From contig NZ_JAGRRD010000001.1 in the NCBI RefSeq assembly GCF_018122735.1, positions 3,515,190 through 3,579,189 of the forward strand: 64,000 nucleotides of DNA. The letters run 5' to 3'. This document shows, piece after piece, positions 27,398 through 38,196 of the stretch (position 1 is the first letter of the stretch; every line of letters starts with the position of its first letter). The notes beneath the pieces were generated by a model, which was not told the origin of the DNA, did no database searches, and saw only the letters and a program-made list of their open reading frames with translations. Position numbers and translations under genes: made by a program. This DNA comes from Azoarcus sp. L1K30 (GTDB lineage: Bacteria; Pseudomonadota; Gammaproteobacteria; Burkholderiales; Rhodocyclaceae).

Positions 27398-30300
27398 ATG
27401 GCTCGCTTCTTCATCGACAGGCCCATCTTTGCATGGGTCATTGCGCTGGTCATCATGCTTGCGGGGGCCCTGTCCATCCTCGAGCTTCCTGTGTCGCAGT
27501 ACCCCGCGATCGCGCCCCCGGCCGTGGTCATCAATGCGAAGTATCCGGGCGCATCCGCCCAGGCCGTGGAAGAGTCGGTCACCCAGATCATCGAGCAGAA
27601 GATGACCGGGCTCGACGGCCTGCTGTACATGAACTCGTCGAGCGATGCATACGGCTCGGCCTCCATTACGCTGACCTTCAATGCCGGGACCGATCCCGAC
27701 ATCGCCCAGGTTCAGGTGCAGAACAAGCTGCAGCTTGCCATGCCGTTGTTGCCGACGGCAGTGCAGGCCCAGGGCGTACAAGTGGCGAAGTCGGCGCGCA
27801 ACTTCCTGATGGTGGTCGGTTTCGTCTCGCCCGACGGCACGCGCACTGGCGTCGACCTTGCCGATTTCGTGGTGTCGTCGGTGCAGGATTCGCTGTCGCG
27901 AGTGACCGGTGTCGGTGAAGTGACGGTGTTCGGCTCCCAATACGCCATGAGGGTGTGGTTGTCGCCGGAGAAGCTCAACAACTTCAAGCTCACCCCTGCC
28001 GATGTCAAGACGGCCATCGAAGCGCAGAACACCGAAGTATCGGCCGGTCAACTGGGTGGCACGCCGGCCGTGTCGGGGCAGGGTTTCACTGCGTCGATCA
28101 CGGCGCAAAGCCGCTTGCAGACGGCGGCGCAGTTCCGCGACATTCTGTTGCGCACGTCCGCGCAGGGCGGCGAGGTGCGTCTGGGCGATGTGGCCAGCGT
28201 CGAGATCGGGGCCGAGAACTACGGCACCGTGGCGCGCTACAACGGCAGCCCTGCAGCCGGTGTGGGCATCAAGCTGGCCGCAGGGTCGAATGCGCTGGCG
28301 ACGGCGACGGCGGTGCGTGCCAAGCTCGACGAGATGAAGCGCTATTTCCCCCAGGGCATCGACGTCGTGGTGCCCTATGACACCACGCCTTTCGTGCGCA
28401 TTTCGATCGAGGAGGTGGTCAAGACCCTGCTCGAGGCGATCGTACTCGTCTTCCTGGTGATGTACCTGTTCCTGCAGAACATCCGCGCCACGCTGATTCC
28501 GACCATTGCCGTACCGGTGGTGCTGCTCGGCACTTTCGGCGTGATGGCGGCCTTCGGCTTCTCGATCAACACCCTGACCATGTTCGGTATCGTGCTTGCC
28601 ATCGGCTTGCTAGTGGATGACGCCATCGTCGTGGTGGAGAACGTCGAGCGGGTGATGAGCGAAGAGGGGCTGCCGCCCAAGGAGGCGACGCGCAAGTCCA
28701 TGCGCCAGATCACCGGCGCGCTGGTCGGTATCGGCCTCGTGCTGTCGGCGGTGTTCGTGCCCATGGCCTTCTTCGGCGGCTCGACCGGCGTGATCTACCG
28801 CCAGTTCTCCATCACCATCGTGTCCGCCATGGCCTTGTCGGTACTGGTTGCGATCGTCTTCACCCCCGCCTTGTGCGCGACCATGCTCAAACCGGTCGAA
28901 AAGGGTCATGACATCGGTGAAGGCGGGATGTTCTCCGGATTCTTCGGCTGGTTCAACCGCATGTTCGCGCGCAACACGCAGCGCTACGAATCCGTGGTCG
29001 GCGGTCTGCTCAAGCGCAGCGTCCGATTCCTGCTGATTTATGTCGCCATCGTCGTGGCGCTGGGCTTCCTGTTCGTGCGCATGCCGACCTCCTTCCTGCC
29101 GGAGGAGGATCAGGGCATCATGTTCAACCAGATCATGCTGCCGGCCGGGGCGACCCAGGAGCGCACGATCGAGGTGCTGAAGAAGGTGGAGAAGCACTTC
29201 CTCGAGGACGAGAAAGACACTGTCAAGGCCTTGTTTACGGTGGCTGGCTTCAGCTTCGGCGGCAGTGGGCAGAACATGGGCATCGGCTTCGTCAACCTGA
29301 AGGACTGGAGCGAGCGTAAGGGGCCGGGCATGAGCGTGAAGGCGGTCGCGGGGCGCGCGATGGGCGCGTTCTCGCAGATCCGCGAGGCCATGGTGTTTGC
29401 CTTCGTGCCGCCCGCAGTGATCGAGCTCGGTACCTCGAATGGCTTCAACGTGCAGCTCCAGGACCGCTCCGGACTCGGGCACGAGGCGCTGGTCGCCGCG
29501 CGCAACCAGTTCCTCGGCCTGGCCTCACAGGACAAGCGTCTGGTCGGGGTGCGGCCGAATGGCCAGGACGATACCCCCGAGTTCAGGCTCGAGGTGGACC
29601 ACGCCAAGGCTGGGGCGCTGGGCGTGACCGTTGCCGATATCAACGACACGCTGGCCACGGCTTGGGGCGGTCGCTATGTCAATGACTTCATCGACCGCGG
29701 CCGCATCAAGAAGGTCTACGTGCAGGCCGAAGCGTCTGCGCGCATGACCCCTGGAGACATGGACAAGTGGTACGTGCGCAACAAGAATGGCGAGATGGTG
29801 CCGTTCTCGGCCTTCGCCAAAGCGCACTGGACCTTCGGTTCGCCCCGCCTCGAGCGCTATAACGGTCAGCCCTCGATCGAGGTGCTGGGGCAGGCGGCGC
29901 CCGGTCTGTCCTCGGGTGAGGCGATGAACGCGGTGGAAGAAATCATGGCCAAGCTGCCGCCGGGCATCGGCTTCGAGTGGAGCGGCACGTCGTTCGAGGA
30001 GCGTCGCTCGGGTGCCCAGGCGCCGGCGCTGTATGCCCTGTCCCTGCTGGTGGTCTTTCTCTGCCTGGCGGCACTGTACGAGAGCTGGTCGGTGCCGTTC
30101 GCGGTGATGCTGGTGGTGCCGCTCGGCGTGCTCGGCGCGCTGCTTGCGGCTACCGGCCGCGGACTGTCGAACGACATCTACTTTCAGGTGGGGTTGTTGG
30201 CGACCATCGGCCTGTCGTCGAAGAATGCCATTCTGATCGTGGAGTTTGCCAAGGCCGAGATGGAAGCGGGCAAGGACCTGATCGAGGCTACCTTGGCCGC

Positions 30301-30556
30301 GGTACGGATGCGACTGCGCCCGATTCTGATGACCTCGCTCGCCTTCGGTCTCGGTGTGCTGCCGCTGGCGATTTCAACCGGGGCAGGTTCGGGCAGTCAG
30401 AACGCCATTGGTACCGGCGTGCTCGGCGGCACCATTGCCGCGACTGCGTTGGGCATTTTCTTCGTGCCTTTGTTCTACGTCGTGATCAAGCGCATTTTCA
30501 AGGACAGGCCGCAGTCTGAAACAGTGACTGCGGCCGCTCCGGAGGACCGGACATGA
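27398..30556 (+). CDS. RND efflux pump, HAE1 family (AcrB/MexB type)
   Basis: 1052 residues, standard AcrB length. It starts [16 protein letters not shown], the classic N-terminus, and the proton-relay helix carries [16 protein letters not shown] (about 402-417). Two periplasmic porter regions and twelve predicted helices follow the family plan. Expected to expel hydrophobic drugs, solvents or detergents in exchange for protons. It starts 11 bp after the adaptor and overlaps the outer-membrane factor gene by 4 bp. Confidence 0.96.
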   Translation: MARFFIDRPIFAWVIALVIMLAGALSILELPVSQYPAIAPPAVVINAKYPGASAQAVEESVTQIIEQKMTGLDGLLYMNSSSDAYGSASITLTFNAGTDPDIAQVQVQNKLQLAMPLLPTAVQAQGVQVAKSARNFLMVVGFVSPDGTRTGVDLADFVVSSVQDSLSRVTGVGEVTVFGSQYAMRVWLSPEKLNNFKLTPADVKTAIEAQNTEVSAGQLGGTPAVSGQGFTASITAQSRLQTAAQFRDILLRTSAQGGEVRLGDVASVEIGAENYGTVARYNGSPAAGVGIKLAAGSNALATATAVRAKLDEMKRYFPQGIDVVVPYDTTPFVRISIEEVVKTLLEAIVLVFLVMYLFLQNIRATLIPTIAVPVVLLGTFGVMAAFGFSINTLTMFGIVLAIGLLVDDAIVVVENVERVMSEEGLPPKEATRKSMRQITGALVGIGLVLSAVFVPMAFFGGSTGVIYRQFSITIVSAMALSVLVAIVFTPALCATMLKPVEKGHDIGEGGMFSGFFGWFNRMFARNTQRYESVVGGLLKRSVRFLLIYVAIVVALGFLFVRMPTSFLPEEDQGIMFNQIMLPAGATQERTIEVLKKVEKHFLEDEKDTVKALFTVAGFSFGGSGQNMGIGFVNLKDWSERKGPGMSVKAVAGRAMGAFSQIREAMVFAFVPPAVIELGTSNGFNVQLQDRSGLGHEALVAARNQFLGLASQDKRLVGVRPNGQDDTPEFRLEVDHAKAGALGVTVADINDTLATAWGGRYVNDFIDRGRIKKVYVQAEASARMTPGDMDKWYVRNKNGEMVPFSAFAKAHWTFGSPRLERYNGQPSIEVLGQAAPGLSSGEAMNAVEEIMAKLPPGIGFEWSGTSFEERRSGAQAPALYALSLLVVFLCLAALYESWSVPFAVMLVVPLGVLGALLAATGRGLSNDIYFQVGLLATIGLSSKNAILIVEFAKAEMEAGKDLIEATLAAVRMRLRPILMTSLAFGLGVLPLAISTGAGSGSQNAIGTGVLGGTIAATALGIFFVPLFYVVIKRIFKDRPQSETVTAAAPEDRT

Positions 30557-31956
30557 GTTCCATTCGTAGCCTGAGCATTGCCGTGGCGGCAAGCCTGCTC
30601 GGCGCGTGCACCACCCTGATTCCGGACTATCAGCGTCCGGCCGCGCCAGTACCCGCGAATTGGGCTGGTCAGGGCGAGCCGGTCGCAGCGGCCACCGCGG
30701 TCGCCGATATCGACTGGCGAGACTATTTTGCCGATGCGCGCGTGCGCGAGCTCATCACCATGGCGCTGGCCAACAACCGCGACTTGCGTGTCAGTGCGCT
30801 CAATATCGAGAAGGCACGTGCGCAGTACCGCATCCAGCGCGCCGGCGAGTATCCGGCGGTAAACCTGAACGGTGGTCAGAATGCCCAGCGTTTGCCGGGC
30901 GACCTCACGAACAGTGGCGAGCCGAGGATCTCGCGCCAGTACTCGGCGACCGTCGGCATCGCAGCCTGGGAGCTCGACTTCTTCGGGCGCGTGCGCAGTC
31001 TCAGCGATCAGGCACTGGAAACCTATCTCGGTACCGAAGAGGCCCGACGCAGCGCGCAGATCAGCCTCGTCGCCGAAGTGGTGAATGCCTGGCTCACGCT
31101 GGCGGCCGACCGCGAACTGCGCGATCTGGCGCGCGACACCTGGCAGACGCAACAGAAATCGGTCGATCTGACGCAGCGCAGTTTCGATGCCGGCGCGGTG
31201 TCGGCGCTCGACCTGCGCCAGGCGCAAAGCGCGATGGAGCGTGCGCGTGCCGATGCGGCGCGCTATGCGGCACAGGTGGCGAAGGACGAAAACGCGCTCG
31301 AACTGCTCGTTGGCACGCCGGTGCCGGCCGCGCTGAAGGCGCACAAACTCGTCGACGCAGTCAGCGCCATTGCCGACGTGCCGGCGGGGGTCCCGTCCGA
31401 GGTCCTGGTGCGTCGCCCCGACGTGTTGCAGGCCGAGCGCGCGCTCAAGGCGGCCAACGCGAGCATCGGTGCCGCCCGCGCCGCGTTCTTCCCGCGCATT
31501 TCATTGACGGCGACGGCCGGTACGGCGAGCTCGAGTCTCGACGGATTGTTCGGGTCCGGTTCGGGCACGTGGACCTTCGTGCCGCAAATCAGTCTGCCAA
31601 TCTTCAATGCCGGTTCGCTCAGCGCCAGTCTAGACGTGGCCACGGTGCAGCGCGATATCCAGGTCGCCCAGTACGAGAAAGCGGTCCAGCTCGCGTTCCG
31701 CGAGGTGTCCGATGCGCTGGCCGAACGTGCAACACTGAGCGACCAGCTTGATGCGCGGCGCAAGCTGGTCGAAGCCAGTGCGGAAAGCTATCGTTTGTCG
31801 GATGCGCGCTACCGCAACGGTATAGACAGTTATCTTGTTCTGCTCGACGCGCAGCGTTCGCGGTATGCTGCCGAGCAGGAGCTGATCGCCGTGCGTCTGT
31901 CCGAGGCATCGAACCGGGTTGCCCTGTACAAGGTGATGGGTGGCGGTTGGCAATAG
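30553..31956 (+). CDS. Outer-membrane efflux lipoprotein (OprM/NodT type)
   Basis: 467 residues. The signal peptide ends in a lipobox (LLGAC, Cys19). Two repeated coiled-coil/beta modules of the OEP family follow, recognisable at [20 protein letters not shown] and near the C-terminus at [17 protein letters not shown]. It forms the TolC-like exit duct for the AcrAB-type proteins encoded directly upstream, and could also serve the orphan RND pair at 7.4-11.7 kb. Confidence 0.94.
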   Translation: MSSIRSLSIAVAASLLGACTTLIPDYQRPAAPVPANWAGQGEPVAAATAVADIDWRDYFADARVRELITMALANNRDLRVSALNIEKARAQYRIQRAGEYPAVNLNGGQNAQRLPGDLTNSGEPRISRQYSATVGIAAWELDFFGRVRSLSDQALETYLGTEEARRSAQISLVAEVVNAWLTLAADRELRDLARDTWQTQQKSVDLTQRSFDAGAVSALDLRQAQSAMERARADAARYAAQVAKDENALELLVGTPVPAALKAHKLVDAVSAIADVPAGVPSEVLVRRPDVLQAERALKAANASIGAARAAFFPRISLTATAGTASSSLDGLFGSGSGTWTFVPQISLPIFNAGSLSASLDVATVQRDIQVAQYEKAVQLAFREVSDALAERATLSDQLDARRKLVEASAESYRLSDARYRNGIDSYLVLLDAQRSRYAAEQELIAVRLSEASNRVALYKVMGGGWQ

Positions 31957-32083
31957 GGTGATGTCATTCCGGTACGAAAGCCGGCTGGCGGGGTTGTCGT
32001 AAGGAGTATGTCGCAACAAATCCCGCTTTGCGGTATGGTCACGCCCTGCCAGTCCGGACGGATGCCGAACAAGGAATCACAAC

Positions 32084-32512
32084 ATGAACGCAACCACTAC
32101 TCCTGCCCTGATGACCGAAGCTGAAATCCTTGCTGCGCCGGAGTCGGATTACATGTCGCCGCGGCAACTGGCTTTCTTCCGTCACCGTCTGCAGACGGAG
32201 ATGGAACAGTTGCTCGAGAATGCCCATGAGACCACGACTCATCTGCAGGATAACGAGGCCACGCCAGACCCTTCCGACCGTGCCAGCGTCGAGGAAGAGC
32301 ACACCCTCGAACTGCGGGTGCGCGATCGCGAGCGCAAGCTGCTGAAGAAGATCGGCGAAGCCATCGCCCGCATTGATGCCGGCGAATATGGTTGGTGCGA
32401 GGAAACCGGCGAACCGATCGGTATCGGCCGCCTGCTGGCAAGATCCACGGCCACGCTGTCGCTCGAAGCCCAGGAGCGCCGCGAAAAGCTCAAGAAGATG
32501 CATGGCGGTTGA
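32084..32512 (+). CDS. dksA: DksA-type transcription factor lacking the zinc cysteines (CTSA type)
   Basis: 142 residues. The coiled-coil tip has D62 and D65 in DPSDRASVEEE, equivalent to the essential aspartates of E. coli DksA. The C-terminal globular domain keeps the family sequence (CEETGEPIGIGRLLARSTA), but the zinc positions read C105, T108, S126, A129 instead of four cysteines. Such non-zinc DksA proteins occur in alphaproteobacteria and some other groups. It should bind RNA polymerase with ppGpp and shift transcription under starvation. AAGGA lies 8 nt before the ATG. Confidence 0.93.
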   Translation: MNATTTPALMTEAEILAAPESDYMSPRQLAFFRHRLQTEMEQLLENAHETTTHLQDNEATPDPSDRASVEEEHTLELRVRDRERKLLKKIGEAIARIDAGEYGWCEETGEPIGIGRLLARSTATLSLEAQERREKLKKMHGG

Positions 32513-32581
32513 ACAGGCGCCATTGTCCGGCGCGTGGGCGGGGCCCGGCGTCGGACACCGTGGCCGAATCGAATTCATCTG

Positions 32582-32842
32582 ATGCGCTGGCTATTGCGCG
32601 GCCTTATTCGCGGCTATCAGCTCTTCATCAGCCCGCTGCTCGGGCCGCGCTGCCGTTTCTATCCGACCTGCTCGCACTATGCGCTTGAGGCCATCGATAC
32701 GCATGGCGCGCTGAAGGGTAGCTGGCTTGCCCTGCGGCGGCTTTTGCGCTGCCATCCGTGGAGCGCCGGCGGGGTCGACCCGGTGCCGCCCGTCTGCTGC
32801 AAACCTCATCCGCCGAACGATCCCCACACCCACCGGCACTAG
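32582..32842 (+). CDS. yidD: Membrane protein insertion efficiency factor YidD
   Basis: 86 residues starting [21 protein letters not shown], with the invariant [15 protein letters not shown] segment and [12 protein letters not shown]. YidD is a small inner-face membrane protein that assists YidC-dependent insertion. The ATG at 32582 is used; an upstream frame start at 32534 adds only random-looking residues. It usually sits between rnpA and yidC near dnaA; here it lies between dksA and a DUF2868 gene, 9 bp upstream of the latter. Confidence 0.93.
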   Translation: MRWLLRGLIRGYQLFISPLLGPRCRFYPTCSHYALEAIDTHGALKGSWLALRRLLRCHPWSAGGVDPVPPVCCKPHPPNDPHTHRH

Positions 32843-32851
32843 GAGCGCAGT

Positions 32852-34261
32852 GTGAATACTGCCGCGCCTATATCCGCACTGGAACATCGCTGGCTGGCCG
32901 AAGTGGTTCGTCGCCACGAAGCTCGACACGGCCACCTTGAGGATGCGGCCGAGCTGATCGAGGCCCGTCGCGCGCCTCCCGATCTCGAAACCCGTATCTG
33001 CCGTCGCGCCGAACTGCTCGGGGTCCGCGAAGGCTGGCGCGATGCCATCCTGCACTGGCATGGGCGCGCACGGCTGATCCTCGTCTTCGCCTGCGTGCTG
33101 GCGCCGATGCTCGGTGCGGGCACGGCCGCGGCCGTACTCGGCGATGGCAGCCGGCCCGTCAATGTGGTGTGGGCGCTGGGAGGCTTGCTCGGCGTGCACC
33201 TGTTCAGCCTCTTGCTGTGGCTGCTTGGCATGTCTGTTTCCGGTCGCGGACGAATACATGGCGGCAGCGCCCTGGGCGCGCTGTGGCTGCGCCTGATCAG
33301 CGTGTTCGACCGCAGCCCTGCGGCTGCCGAGCTGCCGCTCGCACTGGGTGGCCTGCTCGCTCGGGGGCGTCTCGCAAGCTGGGGGCTGGGCGCGGTCAGT
33401 CATCTGCTGTGGTTTCTTGCCCTCGTCGGTGCGGCGGCGGGTCTGCTGGGCCTGCTCGCGGTGCGACGCTACGGCTTCGTGTGGGAGACCACCATTTTGC
33501 CCGGCGACGCGTTTGTCTCAATGACCGCCATGCTGGGTATCCTGCCCGGGCAGCTCGGTTTTCCGGTACCGGATGTCGCGCAAGTGCTCGCCAGCGGCGA
33601 TGCGGTCATGGCGGGCGAGGCCGGGCGCAGGGCATGGTCGGGCTGGTTACTGGGTTGTGTGCTGGCGTATGGGGTGCTGCCAAGGTTGTTGCTGTTGCTG
33701 GTCTGCATGCAGGGCTGGCGGCACGGATTGAGTCGCCTGCAGCTGGACCTCGCGCTGCCTGGATACGCCCGTCTGAAGCCGCGCTTGCTGCCGGACAGTG
33801 AGCGTATCGGCATCAGCGATCCCGCGCCGGCTCGGATGCCGCAACCCGGGCGCCATGGACACGCCGCGGTCGGGGCGGGCACGGCGGTGATGGTGGCGCT
33901 CGAGCTCGGCGCAGACCTGCCCTGGCCGCCGCCCGGCTGCGACATGCTGGCCGTCGATGGCGGTCGTCTCGACAGCCGCGAGCAGCGCCGAGCAGCGCTT
34001 GCCCGTTTCGCCACGACCCCGCCCGCTCGCCTGTTGATCGCCATCGATGCGCGACTGACGCCGGATCGCGGCAGTCTGGGCCTCATCGCCGAGCTTGCCG
34101 ATCATGCGGGTGCGACCCGGGTGTGGGCCTTGCCGCCGCCGGATGGCGCCACTGGTCGCCTGCGGCTGTGGCAGGATGGTCTGGCTGGCCTTGAACTCGA
34201 TGAGGGCGCATTGATGGTGGATCAGGATCAGGTGCTTGCCTGGCTGGGAGCGTCGGCATGA
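32852..34261 (+). CDS. DUF2868 family membrane protein
   Basis: 469 residues. A soluble N-terminal segment (1-70) precedes about four membrane helices (about 73-96, 105-130, 180-203 and 260-285). The C-terminal half is soluble and Asp-rich with a predicted alternating strand/helix pattern. The function of DUF2868 is unknown. It starts 9 bp after yidD and overlaps the downstream GTPase gene by 4 bp. It is therefore likely to form a functional pair with that GTPase, resembling the E. coli YcjF/YcjX arrangement by analogy only. Confidence 0.85.
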   Translation: MNTAAPISALEHRWLAEVVRRHEARHGHLEDAAELIEARRAPPDLETRICRRAELLGVREGWRDAILHWHGRARLILVFACVLAPMLGAGTAAAVLGDGSRPVNVVWALGGLLGVHLFSLLLWLLGMSVSGRGRIHGGSALGALWLRLISVFDRSPAAAELPLALGGLLARGRLASWGLGAVSHLLWFLALVGAAAGLLGLLAVRRYGFVWETTILPGDAFVSMTAMLGILPGQLGFPVPDVAQVLASGDAVMAGEAGRRAWSGWLLGCVLAYGVLPRLLLLLVCMQGWRHGLSRLQLDLALPGYARLKPRLLPDSERIGISDPAPARMPQPGRHGHAAVGAGTAVMVALELGADLPWPPPGCDMLAVDGGRLDSREQRRAALARFATTPPARLLIAIDARLTPDRGSLGLIAELADHAGATRVWALPPPDGATGRLRLWQDGLAGLELDEGALMVDQDQVLAWLGASA

Positions 34262-35631
34262 GCGTATTGCTGAGCGTGGCCGTGGTGGGGCATACCAATA
34301 CCGGCAAGACGTCGTTGCTGCGAACGCTCGCCCGTGATGCAGGTTTCGGTGAAGTCTCGGATGCTGCTGGCACCACCCGCCATGTCGAGGGCCTGCGCCT
34401 GATGGCGGACGGCGTGCCGGTGGTCGAACTCTATGACACGCCGGGGCTGGAGGACGCGATTGCGCTGCTCGAGTTCATCGACGCGCTGGTGTCGCCGGGC
34501 GAGCGCATCGACGGTCCCGACCGCATCGGCCGCTTCCTGGCCAGCGCCGAGGCCAATGCGCGTTTCGAGCAGGAGGCCAAGGTACTGCGCCAGGTACTGG
34601 CGAGCGATGCGGCCCTGTATGTCGTCGACGCCCGCGATCCGGTGCTTCCCAAACACAAGGACGAGCTCACCCTGCTCGCGAGTGCGGCCAGGCCCTTGCT
34701 GCCGGTGCTGAACTTCGTCGCCTCGCCCGCCGCGCGCGCCGACGACTGGCATGCCGCGCTGGCCCGTCTCGGCCTGCATGCGGTGGTGCGCTTCGATACC
34801 GTGGCGCCGGCCGTCGATGGCGAACGCAGGCTGTTCGAGACGCTCGCGACAATGATGCATGCGCATCGCCCGGCGCTCGAGGCGCTGATCGCCGACCGCG
34901 AAGAAGAGGCCGTGTCGCGACGCACGAGCGCGCGCCGGCTGGTGGCGGAACTCCTGATCGAACTTGCCGCCCGCCGCGACCTGGTCGATGCCGATGACGC
35001 CGCCGATCTGCAGGCGGCCGTCCACGCGCTGCGCGATTCGGTGCGGGCGCGCGAGCAGGCGTGTGTCGACGCCTTGCTGCAGCTCTACCGCTTTCGGCCC
35101 GGTGACGCCCGTGCCGCCGAATTACCGCTTGCCGACGGGCGCTGGGACGACGACCTGTTCAATCCCGAAACCCTGCGTCAGATGGGTGTTCGGCTCGGCA
35201 CCGGCGCCGCCGCAGGTGCCGCAGCGGGGGTCGGCATCGACCTGATGACCGGCGGCCTGACGCTGGGGGCAGCGGCGGCGCTGGGTGCAGTGGCCGGGGG
35301 GCTGTGGCAGACCTTTGGCCACTATGGCGAGCGTATTGCCGCGAGGCTGCGCGGCCATCACGAGCTCACCGTGGATGACGCCATCCTGCGCCTGGTCGCA
35401 TTGCGTCAGCGGCAGTTGCTGATCGCGCTCGAAGGCCGCGGCCACGCGGCGATGACGCCGATCGAACTGTCACTCGACGTCACACCGGCGGCCGATGCGG
35501 ACAGCACCGACTGGCGCGATGGCCGTCTGCCCGATGCGCTGCGGCAGGCACGGGCTCATCCGGAGTGGGCGTTCGAAGGCGACGATGACAAGGACGAGGC
35601 CGAACGCCGCCTCGCCGGGTACCTGGGCTGA
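34258..35631 (+). CDS. DUF3482 family GTPase
   Basis: 457 residues. The N-terminal Era/TrmE-like G domain has Walker A GHTNTGKTS (11-19), a switch region with GTTRHVEG and the G3 motif DTPG (about 59-62). A DUF3482 region follows, with a Gly/Ala-rich segment (about 315-350) that may associate with membranes (TGAAAGAAAGVGIDLMTGG). Its role is unknown. Translational coupling to the DUF2868 membrane protein suggests a GTP-controlled membrane complex. Confidence 0.88.
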   Translation: MSVLLSVAVVGHTNTGKTSLLRTLARDAGFGEVSDAAGTTRHVEGLRLMADGVPVVELYDTPGLEDAIALLEFIDALVSPGERIDGPDRIGRFLASAEANARFEQEAKVLRQVLASDAALYVVDARDPVLPKHKDELTLLASAARPLLPVLNFVASPAARADDWHAALARLGLHAVVRFDTVAPAVDGERRLFETLATMMHAHRPALEALIADREEEAVSRRTSARRLVAELLIELAARRDLVDADDAADLQAAVHALRDSVRAREQACVDALLQLYRFRPGDARAAELPLADGRWDDDLFNPETLRQMGVRLGTGAAAGAAAGVGIDLMTGGLTLGAAAALGAVAGGLWQTFGHYGERIAARLRGHHELTVDDAILRLVALRQRQLLIALEGRGHAAMTPIELSLDVTPAADADSTDWRDGRLPDALRQARAHPEWAFEGDDDKDEAERRLAGYLG

Positions 35632-35655
35632 AGTGCCGCGGGGCGCCGTGCGGGC

Positions 35656-37338
35656 TCAGTCAGTGTCCTGTGCAAGCACGGCCGCGGCCCGTTCCGAGGC
35701 GACGAAGATCACCTTCATTGTCGCTCGCGTGGCGCCGACGAATAGCTTGCGCATGGTCAGCTCGTCGACCGCCTCGAAGTCGATCTCGGTGAAGATCACG
35801 CAGGCCGCCGATTGGCCCTTGAAGCGATAGACCGAGTCGATCAGAAGGTCGCCCTCGCTGTACTCGGCCTCGCCGAACAGGTCGTAGCGCCCGCGAAACG
35901 CGCGCAGGCGGTGCGGACCGAGGTGGGTGAGCGGGGTGAAGCGCGAGGATTCTCGGCCACGAAAGCTGATGATGGCGATCATGTCACGGCGGAAGCCGAG
36001 GCCGATGGCGCGGGTAATGGCGCGTTTCGTGGCCTCCATCAGGCCGCTCTCGTCGTCCCAGCGCATCACCTCCGGTCCGCTGTCGGCGACCGGGCTGCCG
36101 GCAATGATCGGTGTCGGCAGGGGCAGGCGCGCGTTGAGCAGGTCGAGGACGTCGGCCGGGGTGCGATAGTTGGTGTCGGCGCTGAGTCCGGCCCAGCCGG
36201 TCAGTGTCACCGGCGCGCGTCCGTAGAGGTTCTGTAATGGGTCCTCCAGCCACCATGCGCGGCCATCGGGCTTCAGTAGCGCGAGCAGGCTGTCGCGCCA
36301 GGCGTCGGTGAAGTCCTGCCCCTCGTCTACGATCAGCTCGTCGAAGCGCCACGCCGGGTCGTCGTCTCCGGCCGCGAGCAAGGCGGCGAAGTCGGCCTCC
36401 ATCCGGCGAAAACGGTCGGGCGCGGAGAAGTCCGGCGTGCGTCCGGCCGCGCGCAGACGGCGGTCGCACAGTTGATGGTAGGTGGCGACTTCGCCGCCCG
36501 GTGGCACGATATGGGCGAAATGATCCGCCAGCGGACGGTTGTAGCACACGTACAAGGGTCGCCGCCCGGCGTGCAGGGCGTCGGAATAGGCGGCCAGGGC
36601 GAGCTGGGTCTTGCCGCTGCCGGCGGTGGCGGTGACCCGCAGGCGGTGCGGATCGAGGCGGATGCGCCGTGCCCACTCGGCCAGTCCGCCCGAGAGGCGG
36701 GTCGTCAGCGCCACCGCCTGCCCGGCCAGTGCCTGCACGTCGGGAACGAGCTCGAGCAGATCGGAAAAGAAGCGATGCAACGCGGGGCGCTGGGCGCTGT
36801 CGCCTGCGCCGCTGTCGTCCGCTTCCGGCCCGCACAGCGCACGCACTATGTCGAGCAGGCGTGCGCGCCGGGGAGCGTCGACGATGCGCGCCGGGTCGAG
36901 TCCTGCCGTGCCGGGCTGGCGCACGGTGTAGTCCGGACAATAAAGCAGGCAGTCGAGCCGGGGCTCCGCGCCGTCGAGCAGCGGGCGCAGTCGGGCCCGC
37001 AGGGCGTCTGCCGTGCGGGCAAGGTCGAGGCTGATGTCGCGATTGCGACGTTTTCCCGGTCGTAGCAGGCCGGCTGCACTCTCGTCGAGAAAGCCGGACT
37101 GCTGTTCGATCAGCACGATGCGCCCGCCCGGTCCAAGGACGACGAAGCCGATCTCGCCGAATACCGCATGCGGTCCGTCGGCACGGGTCCAGTGGAGGCC
37201 GTGGTAGACGCTGAAGTCGTCGCCGAGACCTTCGGCCAGCAGCGCGAGGGTGGCGATCTCGCGCCCCTTCGCGCCGCTCGTGGGCAGGTGCCGCCAGCCT
37301 TCGGGGTGGATATGGGCCATGTTCAAGCCGCCATGCAA
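35656..37338 (-). CDS. UvrD/Rep-like helicase with an N-terminal NERD-like segment
   Basis: 560 residues. The N-terminal 110 residues resemble a nuclease-related (NERD) domain (GEIGFVVLGPGGRIVLIEQQSG), but the lysine expected after the glutamate is replaced by Gln. A superfamily 1 helicase core follows: Walker A TATAGSGKTQ (about 235-244), DEXQ box VDEGQDF (about 335) and a UvrD_C_2-type C-terminus (DSVYRFKGQSAACVIF). A start at 37320 is also possible. It converges on the GTPase gene with a 24-bp gap. A DNA-repair or anti-phage role is plausible but unproven. Confidence 0.82.
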   Translation of the reverse strand: MHGGLNMAHIHPEGWRHLPTSGAKGREIATLALLAEGLGDDFSVYHGLHWTRADGPHAVFGEIGFVVLGPGGRIVLIEQQSGFLDESAAGLLRPGKRRNRDISLDLARTADALRARLRPLLDGAEPRLDCLLYCPDYTVRQPGTAGLDPARIVDAPRRARLLDIVRALCGPEADDSGAGDSAQRPALHRFFSDLLELVPDVQALAGQAVALTTRLSGGLAEWARRIRLDPHRLRVTATAGSGKTQLALAAYSDALHAGRRPLYVCYNRPLADHFAHIVPPGGEVATYHQLCDRRLRAAGRTPDFSAPDRFRRMEADFAALLAAGDDDPAWRFDELIVDEGQDFTDAWRDSLLALLKPDGRAWWLEDPLQNLYGRAPVTLTGWAGLSADTNYRTPADVLDLLNARLPLPTPIIAGSPVADSGPEVMRWDDESGLMEATKRAITRAIGLGFRRDMIAIISFRGRESSRFTPLTHLGPHRLRAFRGRYDLFGEAEYSEGDLLIDSVYRFKGQSAACVIFTEIDFEAVDELTMRKLFVGATRATMKVIFVASERAAAVLAQDTD

Positions 37339-37567
37339 TGGGTATCGATCGAAAAACGTGTCGTGGTGGCCATGGTCGGGGTGGTGAAGGGAAATCGCAA
37401 GCTCTGATTCGCGTCATGCGAATGGGGACGATTCAGCTGATCGCAGATGGCAACAGTGTTGGGTTTTCCACAAAGTCTCACAGATGCGGCAGCGGTCGAT
37501 GCGCTATGCTCGCCGACCGTGGGGTATCTGGACCACCCTTCGGACTTCTGCCCCGGAACGGTATGCC

Positions 37568-38182
37568 ATGGAAACACTGAAAGTCTTCATTACCCTGCTC
37601 GCCCTGATCAATCCCTTCGGGGCGATCCCGATGTTCCTCAGCCTCACTGCCACCCAGACCCCGCCGCAGGTGCGCGGTACGGTGAACACCGCATCGATCG
37701 CGACTGCCGTGGTGCTGGTGGTCTCTGCCCTGTGCGGTCAGACCTTGCTGAGCATCTTCGGCATCTCGATTGCGTCGCTGCAGGTCGGCGGTGGCATCCT
37801 GCTCTTCGTGATGGCGTTCCGCATGTTCAATGCCGAGCCGGGCCGAGCCCGCACGACGCCCGAGGAAGCGGACGAAGCCGCTGCGCGCTCCAGTATTGCC
37901 GTCGTACCGCTCACCATTCCCTTGCTGACCGGGCCGGGTACCGTCAGTACCGTGATCATCTATTCCGAACGCATCCAGCACTGGTGGGAGATGCTGGTCC
38001 TGGTGCTGATCGGCCTTGTCATCGGCGGTGTGGTGTGGGCGACCTTGCGTCTGGCCGGTCCCATCAGCCGACTCGCTGGGCAGACGGGCCTCAACATCAT
38101 GACCCGGCTGATGGGTCTGGTGCTGGCCGCGCTGGCCGTGGAGTTCGTCGCCGTCGGCGTACGGACCCTGGCCGCGGCCTGA
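37568..38182 (+). CDS. MarC family integral membrane protein
   Basis: 204 residues from the ATG at 37568, giving the classic start METLKVFITLLALINPFGAIPMFL. Six membrane helices are visible, with the repeated NPFGA and LTGPGTVST motifs typical of the MarC/UPF0056 family. The family's function is not established; the old link to antibiotic resistance was not upheld. A longer frame to 37484 is rejected because it prefixes a Trp/Arg-rich stretch. Confidence 0.9.
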   Translation: METLKVFITLLALINPFGAIPMFLSLTATQTPPQVRGTVNTASIATAVVLVVSALCGQTLLSIFGISIASLQVGGGILLFVMAFRMFNAEPGRARTTPEEADEAAARSSIAVVPLTIPLLTGPGTVSTVIIYSERIQHWWEMLVLVLIGLVIGGVVWATLRLAGPISRLAGQTGLNIMTRLMGLVLAALAVEFVAVGVRTLAAA

Positions 38183-38196
38183 CGAGCGTTCGGGAC

